From Lepidurus packardi (lineage: Eukaryota > Arthropoda > Branchiopoda > Notostraca > Triopsidae): a stretch of 64,000 nt of DNA. Positions 33,503 through 47,268 of the stretch are shown piece after piece. The notes beneath the pieces are model-generated. The model ran no database searches. It was not told the origin of the DNA and saw only the letters and a program-made list of their open reading frames with translations. The DNA lies in NCBI GenBank assembly GCA_023053545.1, contig JAKZAN010000005.1, positions 1,922,001 to 1,986,000 of the forward strand. Reading direction: 5' to 3'. The position numbers were made by a program, and so were the translations under genes. Numbering within the stretch: the first letter of the stretch is position 1; each line of letters starts with the position of its first letter.

Positions 33503-36500
33503 GGGATGCCACGTTGCCACCCCAAAAACAAAAGTGCAGGCCACTGAGGAAGAATTAGACTTAAAAAAATCCAAAGAAAAAAAGCGAGGAGGCGTATTGG
33601 AAAAGAACTCTTGTTTCTTAGAGCCGTATCGTTAGTTTAGGTCCGTGATGACAGGCAAGGGAAGTTCCCAGCCACATAGATTGTAGCCCAGCGATGAGCA
33701 AGTTTATGACTAATGAAGGAGGCAGGCGGCTGCAAAGGATATGGGGAATTTGTAAGCACAAGCGGCTGAAACTCAAAAGGTGTGAAAAGTGCGAGGTTGG
33801 TATGAGATGGGCCAAGAAGCTTTAGAGTGGAACAAATCTTTTCTGGGATGATTGGCAACTTGAGAATTTATAAGACAAGCTAACGATAAGTTGTAAAATC
33901 CTGTCCCCCCCGTTTTGGCTTCAAGAAATTTTAAAAAAAAAAACTAAAATGATTCATAAACTCGAACACATGACAAGGAATTCGGCTTTCCTTTTGCTTA
34001 AGTGGTGGCTCGAAAAGAGTACGCGTAAAGAAAATAAGCCCAGAGGTGGAATAATAAAAAAAAGGGTTTGTGGAATCAAGTTCTATATTTGCTCGCGCGC
34101 ACACACGTGGAACAAGGGGGGTGAGTAGGTTGGAAAGAGATTTTGAAGATGGTTGTCGTGGAGTTGGATTGTGTCTGAGGAGTCGCCATTCATCACGAGC
34201 CATCAAAGGTAGCATTGTTAGACATAAAATACCCGGTTATCTATAAAGGTCTCCTTTGCCTTTTGTGTAATTCGAAAGACAAATTGGCAACATGGCGCCA
34301 GACCTCGTGTGCTTTGCCATTACTCAAACTTGTCATAAGGGTGCTATGTACAGCAAAGCATATTTATCTTCTGCTTTTTTTCCAAATATCTTGGGGCCAG
34401 CGAGCGGCAAGTTGTACCATGTTGCACAACCAAGAGTTGGACTGCACATACGTTATCGCGCAAAACGGATGCGAAAAGAAGTATTGGTTCTTGGGAAGGT
34501 CTTTTGGCAAGTATTTGGGCTTCTTTATTATTTCTTATTTGGCACGTTGGGACTACAAAGGAGAAGCCGTCTAGGGAGGTTTTACTAAAGAGTTTTACTT
34601 GGACTTTCAGCGCAGCCATTGTCACTTGATTAGCATTAGGATGAGAGGGTATTGAACGCGGTGTCAAATTCTCCAACAAATTTGATGCTGGATGTCAAAT
34701 TCTTTACGAAGCCCACCTAGGCGACGAAACATCCTTTCCTTGGGTTGCCAGACGTCCTAAAAGAGTTAATTTTCCTAAATAGGTCAAAGTATCTTCAGAC
34801 GTCGATTGACATTCTTTGCAATTACATGTGTTTTGCAGCTTCAATTTACACTTCATTGCAAGTTACACTTCTATGTCATCGAAATTGCGTTATTTTAGAG
34901 GGTCTTTACTTTTTACACCAGTACCTTGGTTGTTCAATAAGATTTCCTAGATATTTCATTCAAATGGGGTAGAAATACATGGAAATGAAGGTTTCAATTG
35001 GTGGAATTCAGTTTACAGTGGAATACTTAGTTATAGTATTGGTTTAAATGTTACTTAGAGCTCATTATATAACTCTGGGTGAGCTCAGGGGAATACGGAG
35101 TTGGAGGGGAGTGGAATAGAAGAGTTGAAACGCAAATGGGTGCGAAGGTTTGCTTCCCCGCAGAAAGTACCCTCTTTCGTCGTTGGAATGCCAAGTGTTA
35201 AAGCACAAAGTAGTGGCGTGGGGTTCCCCCGTCTCGTATTTCCCCGACTGGCAATCTAATTCATCCTAAAAAGAAACCTAATGCTCTCTGCGTGGTGTAA
35301 GGTACATAGACTATACGCTGGTCCAATTTTACTACTGACTTCTTGGGATGATATACATGAACATCACCGACGCGATCTTCAAAAGAACTAGATGAAGTTT
35401 TGACAGAGTAATTATCAGAACCTTAAAGGTTGAAGAGTCATGTTGATTAAGGTTTGGGGGGGAGCTGACGTTTTTAGAGCTCGTAATCATAACTCGTTCA
35501 TGTACTCATGTAGACATTGTTCCGTGGCATTACAGGTAAAGGACCCAAAAGACTTTAGGCAAAAATCTCCAACTTTTAAGAGTCACGTTTTGGAGCATGG
35601 CTCCCTTTACTCGCTTTACTCCCCAAATCAACTCCAAAACTCTCAAAGGAGAGAGACGGAGAGTGCTGAGGGAACTTAAGACTCATTAATAGCTCGTTAA
35701 CGTCACATAGATGATTTTTTCTTATTCGTCATGGAATCCCCCCCTTAATTTCATTTTTTCTTTTATTTTTTTTTATGTCGACGCGTTTTCTTAAAATGCA
35801 AGGCAAGAGAAACTTAATTCGATATGCTTGTCTTTGGTCTTCTCGGAACGAGCTGAACCATCGGTACAACAGTCAAGTTTTTTGTTTGTTTTTATTTATG
35901 AGAGGGAGGGGACAAATGTGATTCCAAGAACATTCATAAGTTAAATTCAGTGCGTATCGTGAAAGAAAAAATAGGCATCTTGTGCCAGACATGAAAAGGT
36001 GAGCTTGGTGAATCCAGGCTAGTAATAAAAATTCGAAAAGAAGACGAGGGAGAGACAGCGAGAGATGGAAGATGCGAGACAGAAAGGGCGGTTGCGTATT
36101 TTTTTAATGGTGTTGATTTATTCCACGTCATGGCTGCTGACTTGCCGTCTCAAGATTAGGAGCAAACAATGACGACAGGCTTTGCAGCCACCTTGTTCGC
36201 TCTGTTATAGTGGGGCTTACCGGGTGCGTTTTTGGCTGACGTTCATTCGCAACCACGCCGCCGCTGCATGGGTTGTGGCGCTCCTCGGTAGTTGGGAAAA
36301 GTTACAGGCCAGCCCATCATCGATTATCAATACAAAACAATGCTGATCAAAAGGCAAATACAAGCTTCTTTCCATTTCATGAACTATCTCTAAGCGAGCT
36401 ATCTCTGTCTTTCATTCCAATTATCTTTCTTAAAAAAACATTCTTTTTAAAGAAAAACTTTTAATAGCTCTTCCCTCGTATTTGCGCCTATTAACCGTAT

Positions 36501-37811
36501 ATTTGAGTTAGTATATAGAGAAGAAAGTATATAGAGAAGAAATAAGCGAGATGAGAAAATTGTTTTTTTTTTCTTTCGTGAAAATGGGAAAGAATAGGAC
36601 CTTACGGATGGTCTCAAGATCTAGCGACATTTCTTAGGGCGTCAGAAAATTTCTAAAGCAAGACTGACAGGTGTCATGCGACGTTGTAAAAAAATATTTG
36701 TTTATGCCGGTTGCCACTTGAGAACTTGAATGTCCAAGCCTTAAGGAAGTATGTTTTCCTTGAAGAAGTTTTGAGATGGAACCAAAACGCTGTTTGGCTT
36801 GTTCCTGGGCTTGGGCTTCAAAGAAAGGATATATGCAAGGACTTGTTATCTCAACTGACATGACGATTAATTTGCCTACCCAACTTGGCAATTTGGCGAT
36901 AAGTTTTCTTTATCGCCTCCCCCCCCCAAAAAAAAAAATTAAATGGCATTCTTTGGGCTTAGTTTTGATCCCGAGGAATGTTCTATTATGTGAGTAACTG
37001 CAGAAGAAGGTTTTTTGAATTTTTTGAATTTTTCGGGGACCTTTTCAGGGAAAAATGTCTCCGGACAGGATTCGAAATATTCGAGTGTGCCTCAAGAATC
37101 AACAACCGCCTTCGGGCGATAAAAGTGGAAATGCTGCGTCACTTTGGAATTTCCTGTGAGGCAAATGCTGCGGTTCTAGTTTTTCGCGGGTGGTATTTTA
37201 TTTTGTGTGGCTTATACAAAGTTGTTATAGATTTTTGCTGTGTTTGGGGAATCTGGTATTACCGCACACGATGCCGAGCCCCGATTAGGGGAATTTGAAG
37301 TGTTGGCAAAGAACACGAGGTGCTCTGGGAGGCTAGGATGGGGGTCGTAAGGTTGGCCCCGTTGCTCCCCTGCGGAGTTACTAATTGCCGCTCACGGTCG
37401 GGGTTCGGTCAGAACGTATATTGGACACAAAGTTGAAGCTAATCAGGTTCTTTGATCGGATGAGCTTTCGTACTTGCCCAGCGTTTATGCGTCAGCTTTG
37501 ACTGGCGAATCTGTCGCAATCTTAGAGAGCTAGCGAAAAACTCCCCAGAGTTTGCTATGGACAATAGCCCATTAGTCTACAAGTTTCGCGATACCGGAAT
37601 ACCGCAAGTAAACCGTGCTTTAGCGATTACCCGTTGTACAGCACTGCACACCAACTATGTGTACCCCAAAAGGCCGCCCTTTGGTACGAATGCTAAGTAG
37701 CTTGGAGCTACGTCGACGCCAGATAATATTCGCCAAATAGGGTGAAAAGGCTATAACGACGCCATCCTAAGCGCCAAAGAACAATTAACTTAATTAAATA
37801 AGCTAAAACTG
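33503..37811. other. Non-coding stretch, no supported gene
   Basis: I see no supported gene. A plus-strand ATG frame at 36978-37298 (106 aa) shows no family motif. A GC-richer patch lies at about 37260-37420. Poly-A runs occur at 33931-33942 and 36929-36938. Confidence 0.4.
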
Positions 37812-38034
37812 AAGACTCCCGTATACCTTAGCTTATTGATGCGAAGTAGCCACAGATGGCGCTGATGTTTGTTATTGTTTTCGCGAAAGCCTTACCTCAA
37901 AAAAAGTAAAGAAAGAAACATATAGCTCATTGCGGGTAACATTTCCATGTTTGGTTTGGTTCTAAAAAGTACCATTTGTCACCTAAAAATGTCAGAAATT
38001 CTCCATGCTAACCGCCTATACCGAGCTAAGGCAT
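37812..38034 (-). mobile_element. Family B element, copy 2, internally deleted
   Basis: The left terminus reads GACTCCCGTATACCTTAGCT, then 'attgatgcgaagtagccac', GGCGCTGATGTTTGTTATTG and the TTCGCGAAAGC core. The far end has 'accgcctataccgagctaag'. Read in the orientation of the 45451 copy it is inverted and keeps both ends, but lacks roughly 300 bp of the middle. The right terminus runs directly into a family G head, so one may have inserted at the end of the other. Confidence 0.65.
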
Positions 38035-38230
38035 CTCGTATAGCTTATCCTAGGTTCGGTTTACCACCACGCTGGCAGTGGAGGCGTTGCATGGGTGTAT
38101 ATGGACGCGCATGATTTCTGCGCAGTGAACGGCAAGCTGACAAGCTTTATCACCACGAACTCAATTTGCACACAATTTTTCTGACAAAATACAGTGAAAT
38201 TAAGTTTAGGAGATGGCAGTTTCTAGTTCA
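38030..38230 (+). mobile_element. Family G element, copy 5, truncated
   Basis: It begins with TCTCGTATAGCTTATCC at the right end of family B copy 2. The head signature gtgtatatggacgcgcatga and TTCTGCGCAG follows at about 38095-38120, then 'agctttatcaccacgaact' and 'acaaaatacagtgaaat'. No recognisable tail is seen, so the right boundary is approximate. Confidence 0.55.
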
Positions 38231-38234
38231 TTCC

Positions 38235-41200
38235 ATGGAATAAGTTCTTGTAGATTCCTACGTTGTAGCTTTCTTAACGTGTCGACTCCGTGCTTTTCTT
38301 CAATGCAATAAGTTTCAAAAGTAAGATGTCAAGTGTATACACCGAGTTTAATGGAACCGCGATTTATGGAACTCATTTGAGAATCGCGATAGAGGATTTT
38401 TATGAAGACTAAACAAGACAAGAGTCTTAATTAGCTATGGAGAAAGAACGATGAAGACTTATATTGTGGAAAAGGCTCACCATGAGCATCTTTAGTGGGA
38501 CACACCTAAGCGAGGGGAGGATCCTTCATAAAGCATGGGTGGGTGGGCATATTAATTACTAACTAGTAAAAAAAAAGAGGAAAAAAAAGCATAGGGTTGT
38601 GGGATGCTGGTTGTGGTTTAATTAGACTTATATTATCACAAAGGGCGCGTCAGTAATTTTCTGCTCTTTTTCCTCCTTTTACTAAATAAGAGAGGAGAAT
38701 TTATGTAGGACTACTTTATACATGCTTATTACTCCATCGAATCTGTCAAAGACAACACCTGTCTGATTGCAACGGGAATCAGGAAACCTGTAATAGGCTT
38801 GAGAACTGAAAACTCTCTCTCTCTCTCAATCTCGCTTAGCTTTTGGCCGGCGATAGAAGGTGTATGTCTATGTTGTGTGCAATTCACTTTACCAGACACC
38901 CAAGCGGTCCATTGCATGCTTTAATTAACTTTCCGCGAGCTGCTCATCCATCATGGAACAACCGATAAGTCCCTAATGGGTCTCTCCATCTAGCATCCCT
39001 CTGTCTCATTTGACGTCCGCTTGGCGGCACAACCGCGCCGACGTCATCGGCCAAGTTCTTGTTTTCGTTACGCTTAATAAACTATTTGAAGCGGTGTACT
39101 TTTCTTCCTAATCAACTATTTGAAGCTGCGTACGACTCGTTTCACTTCCCTCTTTCTTATTGTATAGATTACTTTATTTTGATTTGCAAACTCCACGAAG
39201 TAACGTGTTTCCAAATGGACGTTTCGGGGAAAGATTCACATCTTATTACAAGTCGTCCTTCGTTCCCTCGGTCTGTTGACAAAAACTCTTACACGAATAC
39301 ACCTGTTGCACTTTGAAAGTGTGGAACTGGAAAAGCAAAACACTATGCTAATTCAATCAGGAGTTACAGGTTCTGGCTTCAACGTACCTACAAAAAAATA
39401 TATATTTTTTTCATTTCTTATTTTTACAAATCTTCAACAAAATCAGCTCGGCCAGTTATTCAGAGAGTAGTCTTAGAGGAGAGTGCAGGCGAGAAGTCGA
39501 ATAGGAACAAGCTCATGTTTTCATATCTGCTAAGCTTGACTGCTGCAGCATCCTAACGAGGTATCATTCCATTCTGGTTTCGAGAAGTTTCCCCTCTTTT
39601 GATTATGGTGTATACGGAGTGGAAGGGATTTTTTATCAATCCATCCCATGATTTAAAAAATAAAAAAAATAAAGGACTCACACTATGTAACCGAAAGGTT
39701 ACAGACCCAGCGGTGTTCGACTTTGGTTCTCTGGGAGGTCGTCGTTGACAGGGGAATTAATGATTCTGGTGTACCCGGTGTGTACGCGACCAAGTGTTAT
39801 ACTTTGTTGCTTCTCGGCGTTGCAGAAAAGTCTGCTTTAGGAACCAGAAAAAAAAATTAAAAAAAAAACAAGAACTTGCAGAGCACCATACACTGGAAGA
39901 TAAGAACCCATTCTTTTTGGCTTGTTTGCATAAGCTAACATGAAACAATGGTTTAGCATGTGAACTCGCAAAGCTCCTTGATGATAAACGAGCCTTTTTG
40001 CAGATCCCTTCCAAGTTCCACTTCTACCCACGCTATACGGACCTATCGTGTTGAAAAAAATAAAAAAAATACAATTTGAAAGTAAGCGTAAGGAAAAGGG
40101 TGTGTCTTCCACGTTCCTTTTAAGATCAAAGTACGTAAAAAAAGAAACAAGGAAAATAAAAAGGTGTGACATTTATCATGCCAGGCACACGCATGAAATG
40201 GTACACACCGCAAGAATGGCACTCGTGGTTGAATTTCAATTTTCATTAATTTCAATCTCGAGTAGGTGAAAGGGGAGGAGAAGGCCCTGTGTCTATATTA
40301 GCCTCCCGAAAAAGGGCGTCGAGTTTCGCGCTTTTGAATTCGAGTCTATCCTGGTATGCTTTTCTGGGTGTTGTCCAATGTTCGAATGCCGTTCTGCAGA
40401 ATTCCGCTCCAGATCATGGACTCAAAGCCAGCGTTTTGGGCCATTAAAGTGGCCTTTAGTCTGTCAGTTTCGAGCGGCATAAGAGGCACCAAGTTACATA
40501 AAGCAGCTGGAATTATGTCACAATTGGCATGCACTTTGGGGGCTGGCACTCCCAAGAATGGACAATAAGCGTGCAGTAGTGGTTTCATTTATCGTCATCC
40601 AACCGGACGAACTCGTTTTTGGCAAATAATAAAACCTGTCGTAATAAGTTTCACTGCACGAGGGTGTACGGTTTAAAAAAAGAAGAGAAAAAGAGGAGCA
40701 GCTAGGGTTTGAAATCTTGGTTGGGAACTTGGTTGAAGAAAAGAAAAATGTCCCAGAGTTGTCCCGGAATAAGTAAATGCCGCGACTTTGTTTAATGACA
40801 AGGACCAGCGAACAAACAGAGAACCGCCCTAGTGTGCTAAAGTGTGGCACTTGAACACTCGAACGTCAAATATCGTCCTGGCTCGTAGAAGAGTCCAAGA
40901 GTCTTTTTTCAAATGTTGGAATATCTTGAGTTAAGTTTGAAGCGTTTTAAAACCTCTAAAGGCGGAGTCCCAATTACTTTAGGACAAGAAAGAAGCAAAT
41001 ACAAAATATTTCCTAGGATGATGTTAACGTTACGATTGTGGATCTGTTTTTTTTTGGGGGGGAGATGTTGATTGCGTCGTGGCAGGTCTCGTCCAGTTTT
41101 TCTGTGGGGCTTGAGAGCTCTTTGCTCGGTTTATAATTACCACTTTGGCCATGTGCAAGCTTGTTTAAGGTCTTGCCATAAAACAAGTATCAGCATTGTA

Positions 41201-44200
41201 TAGTTCGTCGCTTTTCCATGGGGCAAGAGATAAATCAAACGCCATTTACTTTGCATAGTAATCGGTTGCCCTAATTTAGCCTTTTTCTACAAGACTGCCA
41301 CTCTATCTTTTCAAGTCATCCGCATATATAACTATGCCCAGTTCGTTAAGTCACTCCAATTAACTCCTTGTAAATAAAACCACCCCCGCTCTTTTCAGCA
41401 GATACCTATTTACCTAAGCCAAAAAGCGTGAGGCGAAAATTATGGCCATGTCAGACCATGCATGATACGGTCTGTTTAACTTTTCCTCCGACAACTGCCA
41501 AAAGTGCCAAAGTGCTGAATACCGTTGGCGACCGACCGGCGCTCGCCATTGATCCCAGTAAATGATGGTAGTTGCGAATATCGCGATGGTTCCCAGTCAC
41601 GCCACGAAAGGCTTTTACATGCGACGACTTACCTTACCTTCTGCTGTGGGGTGTCTTTCACGACCGCAACTTGCTTCAATGGAGTCATTCCTTCGGCCTT
41701 TGAACCTTTATCTGCTGGAGGTCACGTGGTACACCATGCTGGCGTGACCGCCGATACCGTGGGTCCATTTGGCATCAACCAAAGCAGCCACAAAGAAAGC
41801 CCCTATTTGTCACTTGGCGAAGAATTCCATGCTCGCAGCCCTTTCTTTCGAACGCTTCGTGTCCCCTTTTCCCGTGTTGCCCAGATATTGATAGGGATCC
41901 AAACGGACTGTAATGAGACGGCTATTGGAAAACTAATAGATGCGACGTGACCATTCCTTCATCTTTTTTCCCCTTAGCGCCTCTTCCTCGCCAGCCAACA
42001 TGATCCGTATTACAACAAGGGATGTATGCTTACATTCTTAGTCTTATTCTTACGTTAGGTGAAAAGAAATGAAGCAAAGGCGTTTGTGCGTTTTACGTTG
42101 AGAAGCGTGGGAGACTCAAGCTTTAGAATGCCCCATGACTACAGAAGCAAGAGAGTCTTATTTGCATGTCCGCCTTTCAAAAGTCGATTTTTATTTTCCA
42201 TGTCACCGCCCGGTAGAGTGGGTCTTCCATAAGGCTCTACACTATACACTGTCGCAGTTGAAAAGAAAACTATTCTTGGCTTTGTATTGGCTTCTTATTG
42301 TAAAAATTCAGGGAAATGAAATGGAGGGAAATGAAGCTAGGAATTCGGATTCGAGCTCTATAATTCTTACAGTTCCTATCATTCTTACACTTTAAGAGGA
42401 TGATACCTTTTGTGCCAGCAAAATAGGGTAAAAATCCGTGCAAATGTACAGTCTAAGTACAGGATTTAGAGTCACTTGACTACCGAAATCCGTAAAATTA
42501 CAATAGAAATACTGTGTTGAAAGACTCTTACAATTAAGTAGTGTGGTACCTTCGACGCCAATAAGCAATTCTAAATATTACAAACATATTTGTGTACAGT
42601 GCATCAGTCATTGTGGTAGAAGGCATTTTTTGCATGACTTTGGGAAAGCTGAACGGAAAAGAAGAGTTAATGAAACAGACCGGGGATCCAAAAAGGATAA
42701 ACACCAAACATGCAAATGCTGTGCTGGGAGTCGTGAGTTGTCCCACGAAGCAGTTGGTGTGCACACCTTTATATTTTAAGCCTTGCGTAATATAATGTCG
42801 AAAAGACAAAGTGCTGGTTTGCACGGCAGCTTGATACATATATATATATATATATATATATATGTTTCTCTTCTCCCTCTTTTCTTTTTGTTTTCTGGGG
42901 AATTCAATATCGGCCACCTTTATAACGTACCAAAAGGGCATTTCTTTGTGCTTCTCCTTTTAATCATGAAACTCGTGTGACGTAAGCCGGAGTTGCGTAC
43001 AATCTTATAGAAGGCCGCGTTGTATCATGATCAGTCCTAAGAGTTATAGGAAGTAATGTTTATACATGAGCCCAGGCTTATAGATAGGCCATCAAAGAAA
43101 CATGCCATCCCGCACCACCTGATTGGATTGCGAGACAACAAGTGGTATAACGAACTTGTATAGATACGTATCAAGATATCGACAGGTGGATATGCGATAC
43201 ACTCTAGAGTCTGTTGTATGCTCACCCATTCCACGAAACCTCTTGTAAAAAAAATAAGGTTTCTTCGACGATGTTTAACTACCAAGCTGTGCACTGCAAA
43301 AAGTATTGGCTCATTTGACGATTAAACATTGCCATCACCTTTGATACAGTGTTCCATACAAAGATACAGAGTAGATCTAACAGTGCTTGCAAGCAAACCC
43401 TGAAGTAAGCGGGATATTGCAAATGCATGTAGAAAGAAGGGAAAACATTACTGCAACACATTATTAAAGTGAAAGCTTGGACAGAATCCCTAACTTTTCT
43501 TTTGTTTGATTCCTGTTAAAGGTTTGGGTTTGTTTTTAGATGCATTTTCCACAGCGTGAAAAAGTAGGAAGGTTAGGTTCAAAAAGAATCTTTTAGAATT
43601 GCAAATGAATGGTCAAGAGACGTGTGAGTCCAGCAGCCGCAGAGGAGAACGATGGTCTGCCTTGATTACGCGTATGCTTGATGATGATTGACAGCAGTCT
43701 TGTGGCTTTGCATGCGTGCGTGGCTATCCGTATGGGCATCATCTTTTTCACGCTTGCATTCATAAATTGAATGGCTTCCGATACCCGTCTCGATTTCCTT
43801 GTGCGCCCTCCTGTCGAGTTTCAATCTTCTTCTTTTAGAAATAATTGGAGTAGAAGGTTCCTTTTGACCCAACGCAGTCCGAGGCCAATAAGGGTGTGAG
43901 CCGGTACCATTCACAAGTTAGTTGTCTATTTGTGAGTTTTTCCCCCGTCTGTGGGCTTGAAAAGCTTTCGAGTCTTTTGCAGCGGGTGCAAATTTACGAC
44001 TCGATTACTTCGGTCTTATGTGACCTGCACCATCTGTGTCTATCTTGGCTGGCGCTCTATAACTTATCCCAAGACCCCTTATGAGCCGTTGCCAAATGCA
44101 ATTGTTGTATCAAGTCTTGGGAGACTTTTTTTTTCTTCTTCTGGCACACATAAAAGCGACCCAGACGCTGCGGTGATCTACGACGAGACTATACGGGATT

Positions 44201-45450
44201 GGCTAACGCTGATTGCGACGACAAAAAACTACTTGGTATGAAAAAGAGCATACCGTGCGCTTGATAAGCTTTCCTGCTACACAATGTAACTTGTACTATG
44301 GTATAGACAGAGTCGATTTCTAATGTTCCCAAAGCAAAAATTCGTTTCGTCAATTCATGGGAGAAGAAAATACAGAAAAAGTGGAGATGGAAAAATAGTT
44401 AGTTTAACCTCTCTTGGCAGCTTAATTGTATTGTTATTATTGATTTGTATTGTTGGTAGTATTAGTATTATTATTAGATTAATTGGATATCCTAAGATTC
44501 TGTTGTTGAGCTCCATTCAATGCGTAAAAAAAGGTAATGGAGCTTGCTTTGGTGGAGTCTCTTTCGAAGTGGCTGCTGGAATGTTGGATAAGAGCGTTTT
44601 AGAGCTTCTGCATCCAGGTCTCTATTAACGGACAGCACGAGGAGATCTGTTGTGTATTTCTACGTGAAAGGCTAATGATACGGGCATTGGGAAGTTGACG
44701 ATTAGTGAACACGGCATCTAATCAGAGCCATCTTTCGGGAATCGACTATACCCCTCTAACGGCTTTTATTCGTTTAGTAGCCAAGTAAAAAAAAACTGTA
44801 GTGTCTTTGGCTGGGACTACCTTCTTAAGTTGCTTCTGTGAAAAAAAGAAAAAAAAGGCATGAGATAAGCTGGCTGGGAAATTTTGGTTTAAAGGAACAC
44901 CTAGGTAGCCAGCTTTAAAAATGTCTTTTGAGTTAGGGAAAAATTAAAAAAAAATCCAATTATAGCAGACTTCTCCATCCGAGAGCTGTATAGGATAAAA
45001 AATTGCAATATACGACGTGGGCAGCACATCATGTCATTTTATTATGTGTGGCAGGTTAGAGTTGACAATGAGACGAGGTCGAGTGACAAACTGTCAGAAG
45101 AGAGCGAGCTTGTCTTGTGTTATGGATCTCTTGGGCTCTGTATCGCTGCGGCGAAGCCACGGGTGGAAAGAAATGGGCTTTTATGCAAATTATAGGAGGG
45201 AAACTTCATGGAGTGTAATGCACGAATGAATCAGCTGGAATTTTTTCTGATTATTACTATTGAAAAGTGAAGTTGGATCGATGTAGAAATAGAAAGTAGA
45301 GACTCGTTTTCCTGTCGCAATGGAAAGTTTAAACGCCGACTTCCTAGCTAAAGTTATTACAAATCTGAAAAGGAAGGAAGGTTTAAAATAGGACTCTAAG
45401 GTTAAAGAAAGTATAATATGTGTAAAACTAATAATAACGTTTAAGAATAA
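38235..45450. other. Non-coding stretch, no supported gene
   Basis: These 7.2 kb hold no gene I can support. A 141-codon open frame at 41525-41950 has no ATG near its start and no known domain. A (TA)n microsatellite lies at 42836-42863. The segment at about 42365-42540 ('attcttacactttaagagg', 'aagtacaggatttagagtca') resembles sequences near 4127-4215 and 59690, a possible third, very degenerate dispersed repeat. Confidence 0.4.
42836..42863. repeat. (TA)n microsatellite
   Basis: About thirteen uninterrupted TA units, beginning in TACATA and ending in TATGTTTC. Simple sequence. Confidence 0.9.
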
Positions 45451-45997
45451 TAGATTGAGGCTTCCATATACCTTAGCTCGGTATAATAGATTGAGGCTTC
45501 CATATACCTTAGCTCGGTATAGGCAGTTTGCATGGATAATTTCGGAACTACTTTTTGGGAAAACGGGTGCATTTAATGAAAAATTTCTTTGATAGTAATC
45601 TCGAGCAAGTAAAACAGGTAGTGCAGAACTTTTTTCAGTGAGTAATAAATTAGCAATATGCAAAGGAAAGGTTTGCAACTATGAGAAATACGTTACCTAA
45701 AATTCGATCCATTGTTTGTGCTTTTTATGCTAATAAAAGAAAGCTTTCATTTTAGTTTGCTTTCAAATCTGGCCGTTTCCGAGAAATTTGGTTGCGAAAG
45801 TGTGACGATTTGGTTTGGGACATTGTGCTGCTACAGCAAACTGTGGTGACAAGTTGTACTCTTCAGAAACAAAACAAGCCGAGGTATCTCTTTCTTTTCT
45901 TACTCTCTTACGCCAGGTTTTCGCAAAACAATAACAAACATCAGCGCCATCTAGTGACTTTTTCCCGTCAAGAAGCTAAGGTATACGGGAGCCTTAA
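45451..45997 (+). mobile_element. Family B element, copy 3, near full length
   Basis: This is the most complete copy, about 530 bp. The left terminus is GGCTTCCATATACCTTAGCT, and the right terminus, reverse-complemented, is GGCTCCCGTATACCTTAGCT, 18 of 20 identical. The right end runs into TTAA. The left terminus is duplicated in tandem with a 36-bp period (starts at 45451 and 45487). The interior matches copy 1 in order, and the right third holds the CAATAACAAACATCAG core once, without tandem expansion. No transposase is encoded. Both ends suggest a TTAA-targeting superfamily, but the left flank is too degenerate to prove it. Confidence 0.75.
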
Positions 45998-47148
45998 CCT
46001 AATAATTCAAGTATAATATACACTAAAAAAATGTCAAAAAATGTCCCAAATGCTTACAAAGTTTAAGAGTCAAGTCGATTTAAACTTAAAACCTAAATGT
46101 TTTTTTGACATTTTAATGAAGTCCTTTTTGGCGTTAAAAGGTGTCTAGTGTCAGGTGTACAATTAAGCCATAGCCTTACGTTTGGAAAAGCTGGGCTGCG
46201 GCATTTGTACATTTTTAATGATCTGTGGGTTTTAAAAAGCCACCGCTTTTCTTTCAAAGAAGCCTTAGCGTTAAGGGGGCGTTATTGTTAAAGTTTGGAT
46301 AGGGGAGCCAGAGAGGAAGAAATATAGAACAGAAAAGTACAATGGATTTTGCCGTGTCATTTTTCAGAGCCCCCTTTTTATTTTTATTTTTTGCTCACTT
46401 CAAAAAGATACTTAGGCCACGTTAGCTTTCCATGACACACAGTTGCCACATATATAGGCTACCTCTCACTCCCTCTCCTCTTTTTGGCTGATGATAATAA
46501 GATGGGAAAGACCCAAGGAGTGCGTTTGATGCGGAGTAACGAGAACCTATTGAAAATGCTTGTCAGGTGACTACAACCAGTCTTTTAGCGCAATATGTAT
46601 TCTTTTCTTATTTTTTCCTCCTTTTTATAGCCCCCCTTTGTAGAAGTATTTTTTTTTTTTAAAAGTCTGTTATCCCAATTTTTACCGTATGGAATAGAGT
46701 CCGTAACGCCTTTCAACGTGTTTGCTTTCTGAAAACGTATAATTTCCTGTCCGGCCCCACCAATTTAACAACCGTCATCTTAAGGTCTTTATACCATCCA
46801 AGTTTACACCCTCTTCTGTTGACTGTAATGAAATGGTACTATTTTTTGGCGGACGTGATGCTAAAAAATGTCAAGAAAAATGCTATGAATGCTTTAACCA
46901 ATTATTTTTCTGTCAATTTGTTTTGTTTCATTTTACTTTTCTCACAATAATGCCGTTTTGCAGCATCTGTACGAACAATTTAGACGAGCCGTAAACTAGC
47001 CAAAACACCGTTTAGGATATTTCGTTTTACACAGACGAAATGTTTACTCGTATATTCGAGTGATGTCACACATTTTTCAGTCTGACAAAACGAAGTCTTG
47101 AAATAGTAGTATACATTAGAAATAGTATTAAAGTAATAGCAAAGCTGC
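45998..47148. other. Non-coding stretch, no supported gene
   Basis: I see no gene. A loose inverted repeat of the AAAAATGTCAAAAAA / TTTTTTTGACATTTT type spans about 46029-46115. Confidence 0.4.
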
Positions 47149-47268
47149 CTTTCTTATCATATAGAGTAGCTTGTTACACCCTACTACCGCAGGGCGGCGC
47201 AAGTGTTTCGGGTGTAGGAACGCGCATTGCTTCTGCGCATGAAACGGCTTACAGGATAACATTGTAAC

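Noticed and set aside
33055..33574. Overlapping open frames of up to 167 codons on both strands
   Set aside because: They are readings through the palindromic 466-bp element; the peptide repeats and appears on both strands because the DNA is palindromic.
41525..41950. 141-codon plus-strand open frame
   Set aside because: It begins at TTG, I see no in-frame ATG in its first part, and I see no domain or splice-site support. It could be an exon fragment, but nothing favours that.
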